Shown here: positions 15,495 to 25,122 of the stretch, in pieces | Position numbering within the stretch: the first letter of the stretch is position 1 | Layout: each line of letters starts with the position of its first letter | Assembly (NCBI GenBank): GCA_937148845.1 | Contig: CAKZRW010000088.1 | Coordinates: 1 to 50,657 of the forward strand | Length of the DNA stretch: 50,657 nucleotides | Direction of reading: 5' to 3' | Source: an uncultured Actinomycetes bacterium | GTDB lineage: Bacteria; Actinomycetota; Thermoleophilia; RBG-16-64-13 | The notes under the pieces: model-generated | What the model saw: the letters and a program-made list of their open reading frames with translations, nothing else | What the model was told of the DNA's origin: nothing | The model's database searches: none | Made by a program: the position numbers and the translations under genes

Positions 15495-16388
15495 ATGTCG
15501 AAGCGAATCAAGCGGGAGGAATACTTCGGCCATGGAGGGAGGGATGGCATACAAACGGGAAGGGTGTCGTCCTTGTTGGACCTGCCGATACGTTGGCTCG
15601 TCAAGATTGCAGCAGTGACGGCCAGTCTCGTGATGCTTGTTTCCAGTCCGGCCATGGCGGACATGGACGGTTCATCTCTTGATATCTTGGGCGAGGCATG
15701 TGGCGCGTATGTAGGCACGGGCAGCCCGGCCGAGCCCTATGGCAACCTCTACACCTGCTATGCCCTTATTCAAGGGCTTAATGGGATTGTGAATGATCCA
15801 AACTCGAATTGGAACTACCGCTTCTACTATGAGAACGGAAGCGCATGGGAGCTAGACTGGAAGTCAGTTGCAATTGGCGGCAACGACTACCGGTTGGCAG
15901 ACGACGTTGATCTAGCAGCGTGGTGTGGTCATGGCCTCGGTAATGTGTTCTGCTTCACTACCGCAAGAAATGATTGGTACACCACGCACAACGATCTCGG
16001 ACTAGGTGATCGTGATTGCGAGTGGCTGCTTGCTTTCACGTGCAATTTCCTTAACGCGTCGAGGCAACAGGTAGGCCCGGCGATGAATGGGCTCCATTCC
16101 ATCTGCGGCTTCGATAGCGGGATGCTTGTCACCTCAAACGGTGGCTCTCGGTTCGCCTATTGGGCTACGGTACAGAGCACCTCGGTTTGGATGGCCTGGA
16201 AGAAGTACACTTGGGATACTCAGCCGCGCGACCAATACCACGTGGCTTGCATGGTTGCTGCCCAGTCCTGCTATACGGATAAACTGTGGGGCGAGGGTGG
16301 TCCAGTTGCGAGTGACCCGCCTGCGTGGAGCCCGGCAACCGACTATCTATATGCCAAGTACTCCTGGCCCAATGTCGGCAATCCATGA
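15495..16388 (+). CDS. Secreted protein of unknown function (possibly DUF6345-like)
   Basis: 297 residues. A long, basic N-terminal stretch of about 33 residues is followed by a hydrophobic segment IRWLVKIAAVTASLVMLVSSP and the cleavage-like AMA-D, so the protein is exported. The mature part is rich in Trp, Tyr, Asn and Cys and has AAWCGHGLGN, DCEWLLAFTCNFLNA and HSICGFDSG. Such Cys/His/Trp segments recall the DUF6345 family, often found with a lipoprotein such as the next gene; this is from memory and unsure. Eight or so cysteines suggest disulfides. GAGGGG lies ten bases before the ATG. The next gene starts 18 bases after the stop, so the two form an operon. Confidence 0.75.
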   Translation: MSKRIKREEYFGHGGRDGIQTGRVSSLLDLPIRWLVKIAAVTASLVMLVSSPAMADMDGSSLDILGEACGAYVGTGSPAEPYGNLYTCYALIQGLNGIVNDPNSNWNYRFYYENGSAWELDWKSVAIGGNDYRLADDVDLAAWCGHGLGNVFCFTTARNDWYTTHNDLGLGDRDCEWLLAFTCNFLNASRQQVGPAMNGLHSICGFDSGMLVTSNGGSRFAYWATVQSTSVWMAWKKYTWDTQPRDQYHVACMVAAQSCYTDKLWGEGGPVASDPPAWSPATDYLYAKYSWPNVGNP

Positions 16389-16406
16389 TCAGCAAAGGAG
16401 AAGAGG

Positions 16407-17450
16407 ATGCGAATCATGCAAGCGGTCACGCGGGCCCTATGCCCGGTCTTGGGTCTTGTTCTGGCTGGGTCCGTTGCTGGCTGTGGGGGTTCGTCGCAGG
16501 TAGATCAAGGCTCCAGCTCTGACTCGACCTCAACCACTTCAACCTCAGTCGCAGCTTCCCTTACCCCGGTGACTCTACTTCAGGAGCCGGTGAGCGGGTC
16601 ATTGACCAGGCTGAGCGGGGTTACGGCGGCCGTCGATCTGCCCCAGTCGAGCTCGGTAATGGTCTATAAGGTCATAACTCCCGCAGTCAGCGAGGATACT
16701 GTACGTACTATCGCGAGCAGACTGGGCCTAAGCGAGGGCGTCTGCGAGGATGCTTATGACTGCATCCGTCTGAGAGGTGACCGGGCTACTGTCACCGTTG
16801 ACAAGGTTTCCGGGGCCATCTATTACGACACCCCGGCCCTCGAAGGCGCTGGCCAACCACTCAAAGACGTCCGCGACGACAGCTACTACCAGGCCGAGGC
16901 GGAGAAGTTCCTCAAAGAGCACGACCTCTGGCGGGAAGGCGCGGTCTATGCTGGCATCAGCCAAGAGACTATCACTGCAGCCGATGCCCAAGGTCGCGAC
17001 CAGATCCTACCACTGTCCATTCACGTTCACTTTGCCTCTCAGGCGCTGAATGGCTTGTCCTGGGCGGGTGTGGGTCCGAAGATCTCAGTATTCTTCGGCG
17101 AAAGCGGTGCCATTACCGGAGCTGCCGTGTACTGGCCCTCTGTGGAGCCGTACAAAGAGTACCCCACCATCTCGGGGGAAGCGGCTCTCGCCAACATCAG
17201 GGCTGGTAAGGGCACCATAGTCATGACGGAGAGCAATGAGTCCGAGGGCGTGGTGGAGGCGGTGGAACTAGTCTACTGGTGCGATCCGGTGGGCTATCCC
17301 CAGCAATTTGTAGCCCCCTACTACAAAATGCAGGGTAAGACTGTCAGTGGTAAGGAGTTCACCGCCTATACCCGGGCCCTGCCAGCGGAACTGGTAGCCG
17401 AGACATCGGCTCCTTCCCCAGCGCAATCCGTCACCACGACACCCCGCTGA
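16407..17450 (+). CDS. Lipoprotein of unknown function
   Basis: 347 residues. The signal peptide ends with lipobox SVAGC; a Ser/Thr linker of about 25 residues follows, so the protein is anchored outside the membrane. The body shows no enzyme motif. The segment VGPKISVFFGESGAITGAAVYWPSVEP followed by YPTISGEAAL resembles PepSY-like modules, in which a strand pair with a Tyr/Trp-rich turn is followed by a helix; the match is weak. AAAGGAGAAGAGG precedes the ATG. Co-transcribed with the secreted protein at 15495, which suggests that the two act together at the cell surface. A terminator follows at 17526. Confidence 0.8.
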   Translation: MRIMQAVTRALCPVLGLVLAGSVAGCGGSSQVDQGSSSDSTSTTSTSVAASLTPVTLLQEPVSGSLTRLSGVTAAVDLPQSSSVMVYKVITPAVSEDTVRTIASRLGLSEGVCEDAYDCIRLRGDRATVTVDKVSGAIYYDTPALEGAGQPLKDVRDDSYYQAEAEKFLKEHDLWREGAVYAGISQETITAADAQGRDQILPLSIHVHFASQALNGLSWAGVGPKISVFFGESGAITGAAVYWPSVEPYKEYPTISGEAALANIRAGKGTIVMTESNESEGVVEAVELVYWCDPVGYPQQFVAPYYKMQGKTVSGKEFTAYTRALPAELVAETSAPSPAQSVTTTPR

Positions 17451-17525
17451 GACAGGTAGGAGGAGCGGACCCGAAGAGGGCAGAGCGGCAGGCTTGTTGC
17501 ACGGCGGTATTAGGAAATTGAGCAA

Positions 17526-17547
17526 GGGGCGGCCTTGCGGCCGCCCC
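17526..17547. terminator. GC-rich hairpin between convergent lipoprotein gene and acs
   Basis: GGGGCGGCC / TTGC / GGCCGCCCC, nine perfect pairs, followed on the plus strand by GCCTCGTCTTG. Placed between two convergent genes, it can serve both. Third copy of the same stem in the window. Confidence 0.65.
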
Positions 17548-17612
17548 GCCTCGTCTTGACTGGCGTGGTCGCCGCCCGCTTGCGCGGCGGCGCGCCCTCA
17601 GGACTCGCTGAA

Positions 17613-19574
17613 CTACTTGATCGCCCGGTTCTGCACCAGGTCGTCCACCACGCTGGGATCGGCCAGGGTGGAGGTGTCGCCCAGGTCGGCGACGTCGTTG
17701 GCCGCGATCTTCTTGAGGATGCGGCGCATGATCTTGCCCGAGCGGGTCTTGGGCAGGCCAGGAGCCCACTGGATTACGTCCGGAGTGGCGATGGGGCCGA
17801 TCTCGGTCCGCACGTGCTTGACGAGCTCCTTCTTCAGCTCGTCACTGGGCTCCACTCCCACCTTGAGGGTGACGTAGGCGTAGATGCCCTGACCCTTGAT
17901 GGGATGGGGCATGCCCACCACGGCCGCCTCGGCTACCGCGTCGTGGCTCACCAGGGCGGACTCGATCTCCGCGGTACCCATGCGGTGACCGGAGACGTTG
18001 ATGACGTCGTCCACGCGGCCGGTGATCCAGTGGTAGCCATCCTCATCGCGGCGGCAACCATCGCCGGTGAAGTACAGGCCGGGGTACTGGACGAAGTAGG
18101 TCTCGTAGAAGCGGTTGGCGTCGCCATACACGCCACGCATCATCCCCGGCCAGGCTCTCCCCATACAGAGGTTGCCGACCCCAGGTCCCACGACTTTCTC
18201 GCCGTTTTCATCGACGAGAACGGGCTCTACCCCAAAGAAGGGCAGCCCAGCAGACCCGGGCTTGGTCTTCATGGCGCCGGGCAGAGTGGTGATGAGGAAA
18301 CCGCCGGTCTCGGTCTGCCAGTAGGTATCCACGATCGGGCAGCGGCCCCCGCCGATGATGTCGTGATACCAGAGCCAGACCTCGGGGTTGATCGGCTCGC
18401 CCACGGTGCCGAGGATCCGGAGCGAAGAGAGATCGTGTTTCTTGACCCAGTCGTCACCTTCACGGGCGATGGCCCGGAGCGCAGTGGGCGCCGTGTAGAA
18501 GATGTTCACTTTGTACTTCTCGACCACGGCCCAGAAGCGGTCGGGTTCCGGGTAGCTCGGCACTCCTTCGAAGAGCACGCTGGTGCCGCCGTTGCAGAGG
18601 GGAGCGTATACGATGTAGGTATGTCCAGTGACCCAACCGATGTCGGCGGTGCACCAGTACACCTGCCCTGGCTGATAGTCGAACACCAGTTGGAAAGTCA
18701 TAGCCCCGTAGAGCAGGTAGCCACCGGTGGTGTGCATAGCCCCTTTAGGCTTGCCGGTCGAACCGGAGGTGTAGAGGATGAACAGCGGGTCTTCCGCGTC
18801 CATCTCCTCGCAGGGGCAGTCGGTAGTGATATCGGGAGCGGCCATTTCCTCGTGGTACCAGCAGTCGCGGCCCTCCGTCCAAGGAATGTCCGCACCTGTA
18901 TGCTTGACCACGATGCACTGCTGGACCGAAGGCGCTTCAGCCATGGCCTCATCGGCTGCAGCCTTGAGCGGGACCTGCTTTCCGCCCCGGCGTCCCTGGT
19001 CGGCAGTGATCATCAAGCAAGCCTGGGAGTCGAGAATACGATCCCTGAGGGCGTCGGCTGAGAAACCACCGAAGACCACGCAGTGGATCGCCCCGATCCG
19101 GGCGCAGGCCAGCATGGCCACAGGCAGCTCGGGGATCATCGGCAGGTAGATGACGACCCGATCCCCCTTCTTGATGCCTTTCTTCTTGAGAACGTTGGCG
19201 AACTTGGTTACTTCTTCCCAAAGCTGCCGGTAGGTGATGACCCGGCTCACATCCGGCGAGTCGCCCTCGAAGTAATAGGCCACCTGATCGGCGACGGGAG
19301 TGTCCAGATGGCGGTCGAGACAGTTATAGGAAGCGTTCAGCTTGCCGCCTTCGAACCAGCGGATCTTGGCTTTGGCAAAATCGTGATTCTGTACAGTGTC
19401 CCACTTCTTGAACCAGTGCAGGCGCTTCTCCGCTTGTTCCGCCCAGAACGCATCGGCATCCTCCAGGGATCGCCGGTACATCTCCTGATACTGTTCCAGG
19501 CTCGAGACCCAAGCGGTCTTCTTGAATTCGGGTGGAACGTCGAAGACCTTCCCTTCAAGCGATTCGTTGGCCAC
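17613..19574 (-). CDS. acs: Acetyl-CoA synthetase (AMP-forming)
   Basis: 653 residues, the usual length. It activates acetate with ATP to acetyl-CoA through acetyl-AMP in the cytoplasm. Visible are the P-loop-like [21 protein letters not shown], the [14 protein letters not shown] hinge region, [20 protein letters not shown], and the C-terminal lysine motif [11 protein letters not shown] whose Lys is acetylated in many bacteria to switch the enzyme off. I prefer the GTG at 19572-19574 because GGAGG lies five bases upstream and the family N-terminus begins there; TTG 19604 would add ten residues. Single-gene transcript on the minus strand, divergent from the beta-CASP nuclease. Confidence 0.95.
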   Translation of the reverse strand: MANESLEGKVFDVPPEFKKTAWVSSLEQYQEMYRRSLEDADAFWAEQAEKRLHWFKKWDTVQNHDFAKAKIRWFEGGKLNASYNCLDRHLDTPVADQVAYYFEGDSPDVSRVITYRQLWEEVTKFANVLKKKGIKKGDRVVIYLPMIPELPVAMLACARIGAIHCVVFGGFSADALRDRILDSQACLMITADQGRRGGKQVPLKAAADEAMAEAPSVQQCIVVKHTGADIPWTEGRDCWYHEEMAAPDITTDCPCEEMDAEDPLFILYTSGSTGKPKGAMHTTGGYLLYGAMTFQLVFDYQPGQVYWCTADIGWVTGHTYIVYAPLCNGGTSVLFEGVPSYPEPDRFWAVVEKYKVNIFYTAPTALRAIAREGDDWVKKHDLSSLRILGTVGEPINPEVWLWYHDIIGGGRCPIVDTYWQTETGGFLITTLPGAMKTKPGSAGLPFFGVEPVLVDENGEKVVGPGVGNLCMGRAWPGMMRGVYGDANRFYETYFVQYPGLYFTGDGCRRDEDGYHWITGRVDDVINVSGHRMGTAEIESALVSHDAVAEAAVVGMPHPIKGQGIYAYVTLKVGVEPSDELKKELVKHVRTEIGPIATPDVIQWAPGLPKTRSGKIMRRILKKIAANDVADLGDTSTLADPSVVDDLVQNRAIK

Positions 19575-19610
19575 AATGTCCTCCGGGTGTCGTTTGCCCA
19601 ACAAAAATCA

Positions 19611-19632
19611 TCCCCCGTGGTTGAGCGGGGGA
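19611..19632 (-). promoter_or_regulatory. Hairpin in the acs leader region
   Basis: TCCCCCG (19611-19617) and CGGGGGA (19626-19632) pair perfectly around an eight-base loop, 37 bases before the preferred acs start. It may act in the acs mRNA leader. It is also similar in form to a type I-E CRISPR repeat but occurs once. Confidence 0.4.
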
Positions 19633-19721
19633 ATTGCGCACACGTACAAGAATAACACACACGTTCCGTCGGGCTTTGGCCCGGGTATACGAGAGCAGCA
19701 GGGTACTAACGAGGAGGGGGC

Positions 19722-21104
19722 ATGTTCTTGCAGGTCTGCGGAGCGGCTCGCGAGGTGACGGGCTCGAATTACTTGGTCCAGGTGGGCGACTGCCGCGTCC
19801 TGGTAGATTGTGGCATGCATCAAGGGGGGCAGAGAGAGGAGGCGCTCAATTTCGCTCCCTTCCCGTACGATCCCCGGGAGATCGACTTCGTGGTCTTGAC
19901 TCATGCCCACATCGACCATTCCGGCCGGCTTCCCCGCCTGGTCAAGGCCGGTTTCTCGGGGCCCATCTATGCCACACCAGCGACCTGCGACCTCGCTGAG
20001 ATCATGCTCCTGGATTCCGCCTACATCCAGGAGATGGAGGCAGAATGGCGCAACCGGAAAGCTAGGCGCGCTGGTCGACGGGGGGTGGAGCCCCTCTACA
20101 CCGAGAACGATGCAAGAGAAGCTCTCCGCCTGCTGCGACCTCTCGACTACGGCGTCAGCGCCTCACTTGCAGCGGGTGTCACTGCCACTGTCCGCGATGC
20201 CGGCCACATCCTGGGCTCGGCCTTCCTTCTCCTGGAGCTGGAGGAGAGGGGCGAACGGGAACGGCTGGTCTTCAGCGGCGACATCGGACAACCTGACCAA
20301 CCCATCATCCGCGACCCCGAGACCTTGGAGGAGACAGACTATCTGGTCATGGAATGCACTTATGGAGACCGGCTCCATGTGCGGAACGGCAACCCGGAGG
20401 ACGAGCTTGCCGACATCCTCGCGGAAGCCGAACGCACGGGGGGAAACGTGATCATCCCGGCTTTCGCCGTAGGCCGCACCCAGGAGCTGCTCTATATACT
20501 GCGCGAGATCTACACCAGCCGAGGGCTGCACATGCCGGTTTACGTGGACAGCCCCCTGGCTACCCGGGCCACCGAGGTGTTCCGTAAGCACCGGGAGGTG
20601 TATGACGAGGAAGCCTGGAGGCTGGTGGGGGAGCCCGGCGGAGTGTTCGACTTCCCTCAGCTCCACTACACCGAGTCGGCCGAGGAATCGCGGGCTCTGA
20701 ACGAGAAGCGAGGTATCGTCATCATCTCGGCTAGCGGCATGGCCGATGCGGGCCGTATCCGTCACCATCTCAAGCACAATCTCTGGCGCCCCGAAGCCCA
20801 CGTGGTCATCGTCGGGTTTCAGGCGCAGAACACGCTCGGTCGTCGCTTGCTGGAAGGAGAGAAGCGGGTACGCTTGTTCGGAGAGGAGATCGCTGTGAGG
20901 GCGCACATCCACGAGATCACCGGTCTCTCCGCTCATGCCGACCAGGAACAGCTACTGGCCTGGGCTTCACATTTCCGGCCGCCCAGGCTGACCATCCTGA
21001 CTCATGGCGAATTGAATGCCGCGCTGACCTTCGAGAAGCTGCTGGTCGACCGGCTGGGCTTCGAGGTCGCTGTTGCTGAGCCGGAAGAGGTGTTCGATCT
21101 GTGA
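19722..21104 (+). CDS. Beta-CASP metallo-beta-lactamase-fold ribonuclease (CPSF/YSH1-like)
   Basis: 460 residues, the usual length. The first 200 residues hold the metallo-beta-lactamase zinc motif THAHIDHSG near 60-68, DAGHILGSA, and FSGDIG. MECTYGD follows, then the beta-CASP domain ([21 protein letters not shown]). The last third has [25 protein letters not shown] and LTHGE, which complete the zinc site. Enzymes of this group cut RNA, with roles in mRNA decay or end maturation; the bacterial members are less well known than RNase J. GAGGAGGGGG precedes the ATG by one base. No obvious operon partner. Confidence 0.9.
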   Translation: MFLQVCGAAREVTGSNYLVQVGDCRVLVDCGMHQGGQREEALNFAPFPYDPREIDFVVLTHAHIDHSGRLPRLVKAGFSGPIYATPATCDLAEIMLLDSAYIQEMEAEWRNRKARRAGRRGVEPLYTENDAREALRLLRPLDYGVSASLAAGVTATVRDAGHILGSAFLLLELEERGERERLVFSGDIGQPDQPIIRDPETLEETDYLVMECTYGDRLHVRNGNPEDELADILAEAERTGGNVIIPAFAVGRTQELLYILREIYTSRGLHMPVYVDSPLATRATEVFRKHREVYDEEAWRLVGEPGGVFDFPQLHYTESAEESRALNEKRGIVIISASGMADAGRIRHHLKHNLWRPEAHVVIVGFQAQNTLGRRLLEGEKRVRLFGEEIAVRAHIHEITGLSAHADQEQLLAWASHFRPPRLTILTHGELNAALTFEKLLVDRLGFEVAVAEPEEVFDL

Positions 21105-21125
21105 GAGGCGGGTGTGAACTGAATA

Positions 21126-21171
21126 GCCCCTGGTTCGGTCGTCGGGTCCCACGCTTGCGACGAGCAGGGGC
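21126..21171 (+). repeat. Long stem-loop between the nuclease gene and the alcohol dehydrogenase gene
   Basis: GCCCCTG (21126-21132) pairs with CAGGGGC (21165-21171), and inside it CGTCG (21140-21144) pairs with CGACG (21158-21162). It lies 22 bases after one stop and 22 before the next start. It could end the first transcript or form part of the leader of the following operon. There is no T-run. Confidence 0.45.
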
Positions 21172-21192
21172 AAGAAAAGGGAGGGTCCGTAG

Positions 21193-22245
21193 GTGCGAAG
21201 AGAGTTGATGAGGGCCATGGTCTTGGAAGAGACGGGCAGGCCCCTGCGGCTGCGGGAAGTGCCTGTCCCTGAGCCTGGACCCGGGCAAGTGCGGGTGAGA
21301 GTCGAGACTTGCGCTGTCTGCAGGACCGATCTGCATGTGGTAGACGGGGAGCTTCCCGCCCACAAGCGACCCCTCATCCCGGGACATCAGACAGTGGGGG
21401 TCGTCGAGGCTCTAGGGCCGGGAGTAGCTGAGACAGGGGGGCTGCAAGTCGGGGAGCGGGTGGGCATACCCTGGCTGGGTTGGACTTGCGGTGAGTGCCG
21501 CTATTGCAAGAGCGGGCGGGAGAACCTCTGCGAGCAGGCTAAGTTCACCGGGTACGACCTGGACGGTGGCTACGCCGAGTACCAGGTGGTCGACGCCCGG
21601 TTCGCCTTTCCGGTGCCCGCGGGTTACCCCTCGCTGCAGGCGGCTCCGCTGCTCTGCGCTGGGCTCATCGGGTATCGCTCTCTCCGTTTGGCGGGGGATG
21701 CCCTTAGTCTAGGCATCTACGGGTTTGGAGCGGCGGCCCATATCGTGACTCAGGTGGCGCGTCATCAAGGTCGACGGGTGTTTGCCTTCACCCGACCGGG
21801 CGACGAAGTCTCCCAGCAGTTCGCCCGGGAGATGGGGGTGGAATGGGCGGGAGACACCACCATGAAGCCGCCTGAGGAGCTGGACGCCGCCATAATCTTC
21901 GCTCCGGCCGGAGAGTTGGTGCCGCTGGCGCTGCAGGCGGTGGCCAAAGGCGGAACGGTGGTGTGTGGCGGCATTCACATGACTAACATCCCCAGCTTCT
22001 CCTATGAGGTCCTCTGGGGGGAGAGGGTGGTCCGCTCCGTGGCCAACCTCACCCGAGAGGACGGGAACGAGTTTCTGGCCTTGGCGCCGACGGTGCCGGT
22101 GCGGACCGAGGTGGAAGTCTTTCCCCTGGACGCGGCAGACGAAGCCTTGGCCCGCTTGCGTAGCGGCCGCATCCGAGGAGCCGCTGTCTTGCGCATCGGC
22201 AGTCCTGAGAGAGAAGCAGACCGCCCGGTGGAAAGGAGTGTGTGA
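21193..22245 (+). CDS. Zinc-dependent alcohol dehydrogenase family protein
   Basis: 350 residues of the medium-chain dehydrogenase family. Catalytic zinc ligands are seen in CAVCRTDLH and PGHQTVG; the structural zinc site is [15 protein letters not shown] near 94-108. The nucleotide-binding region reads [17 protein letters not shown], close to GxGxxG. It oxidises alcohols or reduces aldehydes with NAD(P)H; the substrate is not evident. GGGAGG seven bases ahead supports GTG 21193; ATG 21208 is the alternative. First gene of the operon with the 2-oxoacid dehydrogenase, whose start overlaps its stop (TGATG). Perhaps it makes an aldehyde or keto compound feeding the complex; that is a guess. Confidence 0.88.
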   Translation: MRRELMRAMVLEETGRPLRLREVPVPEPGPGQVRVRVETCAVCRTDLHVVDGELPAHKRPLIPGHQTVGVVEALGPGVAETGGLQVGERVGIPWLGWTCGECRYCKSGRENLCEQAKFTGYDLDGGYAEYQVVDARFAFPVPAGYPSLQAAPLLCAGLIGYRSLRLAGDALSLGIYGFGAAAHIVTQVARHQGRRVFAFTRPGDEVSQQFAREMGVEWAGDTTMKPPEELDAAIIFAPAGELVPLALQAVAKGGTVVCGGIHMTNIPSFSYEVLWGERVVRSVANLTREDGNEFLALAPTVPVRTEVEVFPLDAADEALARLRSGRIRGAAVLRIGSPEREADRPVERSV

Positions 22246-23324
22246 TGCCGATACGTCCCCTGGTCTCCTACTCCATCGAACGGGTAGAAGTCCTGCGAGA
22301 AGACGGCACTGTGGACGAGGAGCTCATGCCCTCGCTAAGCGCCGACGAGATCCAGCGACTGTACGAACACATGGTGTTGACGCGCCGCTTCGATGAGCGG
22401 ATGTTCAAACTACAGCGCCAGGGCCGCTTGGGAACCTTCGCCCGGGTCACCGGACAGGAGGGGGCGCAGATAGGGGCCGTCTTCGCTCTGCGGCCGGATG
22501 ATTGGCTGGTCCCCGCCTTTCGGGAGAACGGGGCTTTGCTCTGGCGGGGCATCACTATGACCCAGCTTCTTCAGTACTGGTCTGGAGATGAGCGTGGGGG
22601 AGCGTTTCCGCGGGCTCTGCGGACGCTCCCCATCTCGATCCCGGTGGGCACCCATCTGCTTCACGCGGTGGGCATCGGCTGGGCTATGAAGGAGGCCGGG
22701 GAGGATTCAGCCGTGCTTACCTTCTTTGGCGAAGGAGCTACCTCGACTGGAGACTTCAGCGAAGCTCTGAATATGGCCGGCGTGTTCCAAGTGCCGGTGG
22801 TTTTCTTCTGCCAGAACAACCAGTACGCTATCTCCGTGCCGTTCACTCGGCAGACGGCAGCGCCTACGGTGGCCCAGAAGGCTCTCGGGTATGGCATCTT
22901 CGGGGTGCAGGTGGATGGCAATGACGTCTTTGCGGTCTACCGGGCCACGCGAGAGGCCCTAGAGCGGGCGCGGTCGGGCAAAGAGCCCACGCTGATCGAA
23001 GCCCATACTTATCGGGTGACCGACCACACCACTTCTGACGACGCTCGACGCTACCGCTCGGACGAGGAAGTGGCTGCGTGGCTCAAACGCGACCCCATCG
23101 AACGCCTGGCCCACTACATGCGGGCCCAAGGTTTCTTGGACGAGGCTCGGGAGGCCGAGATAGCGGCCGAGGCGGACCGCAAGGTGGCCGAGGCCGTGGA
23201 GGCGTTCGAGTCCATCCCGCCACCTGAGCCGGAGGAGATTTTCAGACACGTGTTCGCGCAGAAGACGCGTCCTCTCGAGGAGCAGGAGGCCGCGCTGCTC
23301 GCCAGGTGGGAAAGGAGGCGGTGA
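22245..23324 (+). CDS. pdhA: 2-oxoacid (pyruvate) dehydrogenase E1 component, alpha subunit
   Basis: 359 residues. The thiamine diphosphate motif is plain: FFGEGATSTGDFSEALNMAG then QNNQYAIS near 160-195. The phosphorylation-loop region YRVTDHTTSDDARRYRSDEE is typical of E1 alpha. With E1 beta it decarboxylates a 2-oxoacid and acylates the E2 lipoyl arm. GAAAGGAG stands six bases before ATG 22245. Members for pyruvate and for branched-chain oxoacids are hard to tell apart; the neighbours do not settle which. The lpd (E3) gene of the complex is not in this window. Confidence 0.92.
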   Translation: MPIRPLVSYSIERVEVLREDGTVDEELMPSLSADEIQRLYEHMVLTRRFDERMFKLQRQGRLGTFARVTGQEGAQIGAVFALRPDDWLVPAFRENGALLWRGITMTQLLQYWSGDERGGAFPRALRTLPISIPVGTHLLHAVGIGWAMKEAGEDSAVLTFFGEGATSTGDFSEALNMAGVFQVPVVFFCQNNQYAISVPFTRQTAAPTVAQKALGYGIFGVQVDGNDVFAVYRATREALERARSGKEPTLIEAHTYRVTDHTTSDDARRYRSDEEVAAWLKRDPIERLAHYMRAQGFLDEAREAEIAAEADRKVAEAVEAFESIPPPEPEEIFRHVFAQKTRPLEEQEAALLARWERRR

Positions 23325-23325
23325 C

Positions 23326-24306
23326 ATGGCTCGCCTCAACATGGTAGAGGCCATCGACCAGTGCCTCCTGCAAGAGATGCAGCGCGACGAGCGCGTGATC
23401 GTGTTGGGTGAAGACGTGGGCCGTGACGGCGGGGTGTTCCGGGTGACCGAGGGCCTTTTCGAGCGCTTCGGTCCGCAAAGGGTGATCGACACGCCGCTGG
23501 CCGAGTCGGGGATCGTGGGCATGGCTATCGGGATGGCCATCGCCGGGTTCCGACCGGTGGCCGAGATCCAGTTCTCGGGCTTCGCCTACCCCGCCTATGA
23601 CCAATTGGTCTGTCACGCTGCCCGCATGCGCAACCGCAGTCGCGGTGAGTTCACTGTACCGCTCGTGGTGCGTACTCCCTACGGGGGCGGCATCCGTGCC
23701 CTCGAACACCACTCGGAGAGCATGGAGGCGGTCTTCGTCCATGTTCCGGGTCTGAAGGTGGTGGTGCCGGCCGACCCGTATGAGGCCAAGGGACTTCTTG
23801 CCTCTGCCGTCCGGGATCCCGACCCGGTGATCTTCTTCGAGCCGGCTCGTGTCTATCGAGCCATACGGACGGAAGTGCCCGAAGAGCCCTACACTATCCC
23901 CCTGGGGAAGGCGCGAATGGTCAGAGAGGGTCGGGATGTGACCTTGATAGCTTGGGGCGCTCAGGTGCGGATCATACGAGAAGCAGCCGAGCGGTTGGCG
24001 GCCGAGGGAGTGGCCGAGGCCGAGGTCGTCGATCTGCGGACGCTATCTCCTTTTGACCACGAGACGGTGATAGACAGTGTCAAGAAGACCGGGCGCGCGG
24101 TGGTCGTGCACGAAGCTCCCCGCACCGGTGGCTTCGGGGCTGAAGTGTCAGCGCAGATTATGGAGCGGGCGGTGCTTCACCTGGAAGCTCCGGTCGTGCG
24201 GGTGACCGGGTTCGACACCGTGCCTCCGCTCGCCAAACTGGAGGACTACTACCAGCCCGACGTGGAGGCAGTGGTGGAGGCGGTCAGGGAGTCACTGCGT
24301 TTCTGA
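23326..24306 (+). CDS. pdhB: 2-oxoacid (pyruvate) dehydrogenase E1 component, beta subunit
   Basis: 326 residues, usual length. Visible motifs: VLGEDVGRDGGVFRVTEGL, DTPLAESGIVGMAIGMAIAG, the FSGFAYPAYDQL helix, and the C-terminal transketolase domain with DLRTLSPFDHETV and HEAPRTGGFGAEV. It pairs with E1 alpha to form the alpha2beta2 thiamine enzyme. AAAGGAGG lies seven bases before the ATG and only one base separates it from pdhA, so the two are made together. Confidence 0.93.
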   Translation: MARLNMVEAIDQCLLQEMQRDERVIVLGEDVGRDGGVFRVTEGLFERFGPQRVIDTPLAESGIVGMAIGMAIAGFRPVAEIQFSGFAYPAYDQLVCHAARMRNRSRGEFTVPLVVRTPYGGGIRALEHHSESMEAVFVHVPGLKVVVPADPYEAKGLLASAVRDPDPVIFFEPARVYRAIRTEVPEEPYTIPLGKARMVREGRDVTLIAWGAQVRIIREAAERLAAEGVAEAEVVDLRTLSPFDHETVIDSVKKTGRAVVVHEAPRTGGFGAEVSAQIMERAVLHLEAPVVRVTGFDTVPPLAKLEDYYQPDVEAVVEAVRESLRF

Positions 24307-24372
24307 AAGGGAATTGCTGCCGACTAGTGGGGCACGACCGGTAGGCCAAGCGAGCTTGCAAAGGAGTATGGG

Positions 24373-25116
24373 GTGGAGTACGAGGAGTTCCTAGGATTCG
24401 TAAAGAGCCGACGGACCATACGGGCTATCAAACCCGATCCGCTGCCTGCGGAGACGGTGCAGAAGCTGCTGGAAGTGGCCCGCTGGGCTCCGACTGGTTT
24501 CAACATGCAGCCGGCTGAACTGATCGTGGTCGAGGACGCGGAGCTACGCCAGAAGATCAAGATCATTGTCGATGATTACAAGAACAGCGACTTCTTCGCG
24601 CTGGAAGCGACACGCGAGTCTTGGCAGGGGTCTCCCTGGACTCCGGAAACGCACGGGAGATGGGACACTCCTTTGGCGCCGGTTTTCATCGTGGTGGCGG
24701 GGGACACTCGCCGGCGAGTGGGACTCCCTATGGTGGCCCGGTACTGCCGGCAGAAGGGGGATTCCATCTTCGAATCCTCGCTGGCGAACGTTTTCATGTA
24801 TCTGTGGCTGGGCGCCCACTGTCTGGGGCTGGCCGCTCAGCCAGTGTCAGGGGTCAAGTATCCCAAGGTGCAAGGGCTGGTCAAAGCTCTACTCGGTCTG
24901 CCGGATTTCCTGTACGTCTACGACATCCTCCTGGTCGGCTACAGCGCTATGGAGGAAGGGCCGTCGGCCAAGCTGGTACGGTCGCTAGAGGAGATGGTCC
25001 ACTACGACAGAGCAGAAGAAGGCGAGTTCTTGAGCGAAGAGGAGCTGCGGCGCCAGATCGTCAAGCTTCGGGCGGGCAACGTGGCGCGCCACGCGGAGGC
25101 CGAGCGGGGGAGGTGA
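24373..25116 (+). CDS. Nitroreductase family flavoprotein
   Basis: 247 residues. The nitroreductase fold is shown by the N-terminal SRRTIRAIKPDPLP, then LLEVARWAPTGFNMQPAELIVV (flavin contacts) and the central ANVFMYLWLGAHCLGL helix. Such proteins bind FMN and reduce nitro or quinone compounds, or act in special flavin or cofactor chemistry. Its place between E1 beta and E2 is unusual. Nothing shows that it belongs to the complex. GTG start with AAGGAG six bases ahead. It overlaps nothing; E2 begins six bases after its stop. Confidence 0.88.
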   Translation: MEYEEFLGFVKSRRTIRAIKPDPLPAETVQKLLEVARWAPTGFNMQPAELIVVEDAELRQKIKIIVDDYKNSDFFALEATRESWQGSPWTPETHGRWDTPLAPVFIVVAGDTRRRVGLPMVARYCRQKGDSIFESSLANVFMYLWLGAHCLGLAAQPVSGVKYPKVQGLVKALLGLPDFLYVYDILLVGYSAMEEGPSAKLVRSLEEMVHYDRAEEGEFLSEEELRRQIVKLRAGNVARHAEAERGR

Positions 25117-25122
25117 CCACCC

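Noticed and set aside
17535-19061. Long plus-strand open frame of 508 codons
   Set aside because: It lies antisense to acs, whose motifs are unmistakable; the product has no fold-like pattern. Long antisense frames are common at this GC content.
19600-19640. CRISPR array
   Set aside because: Only one repeat-like unit, no spacers, no cas genes.
20163-20936. Minus-strand frame of 257 codons inside the beta-CASP nuclease gene
   Set aside because: Mirror of a well-supported gene; no ribosome site or motif.
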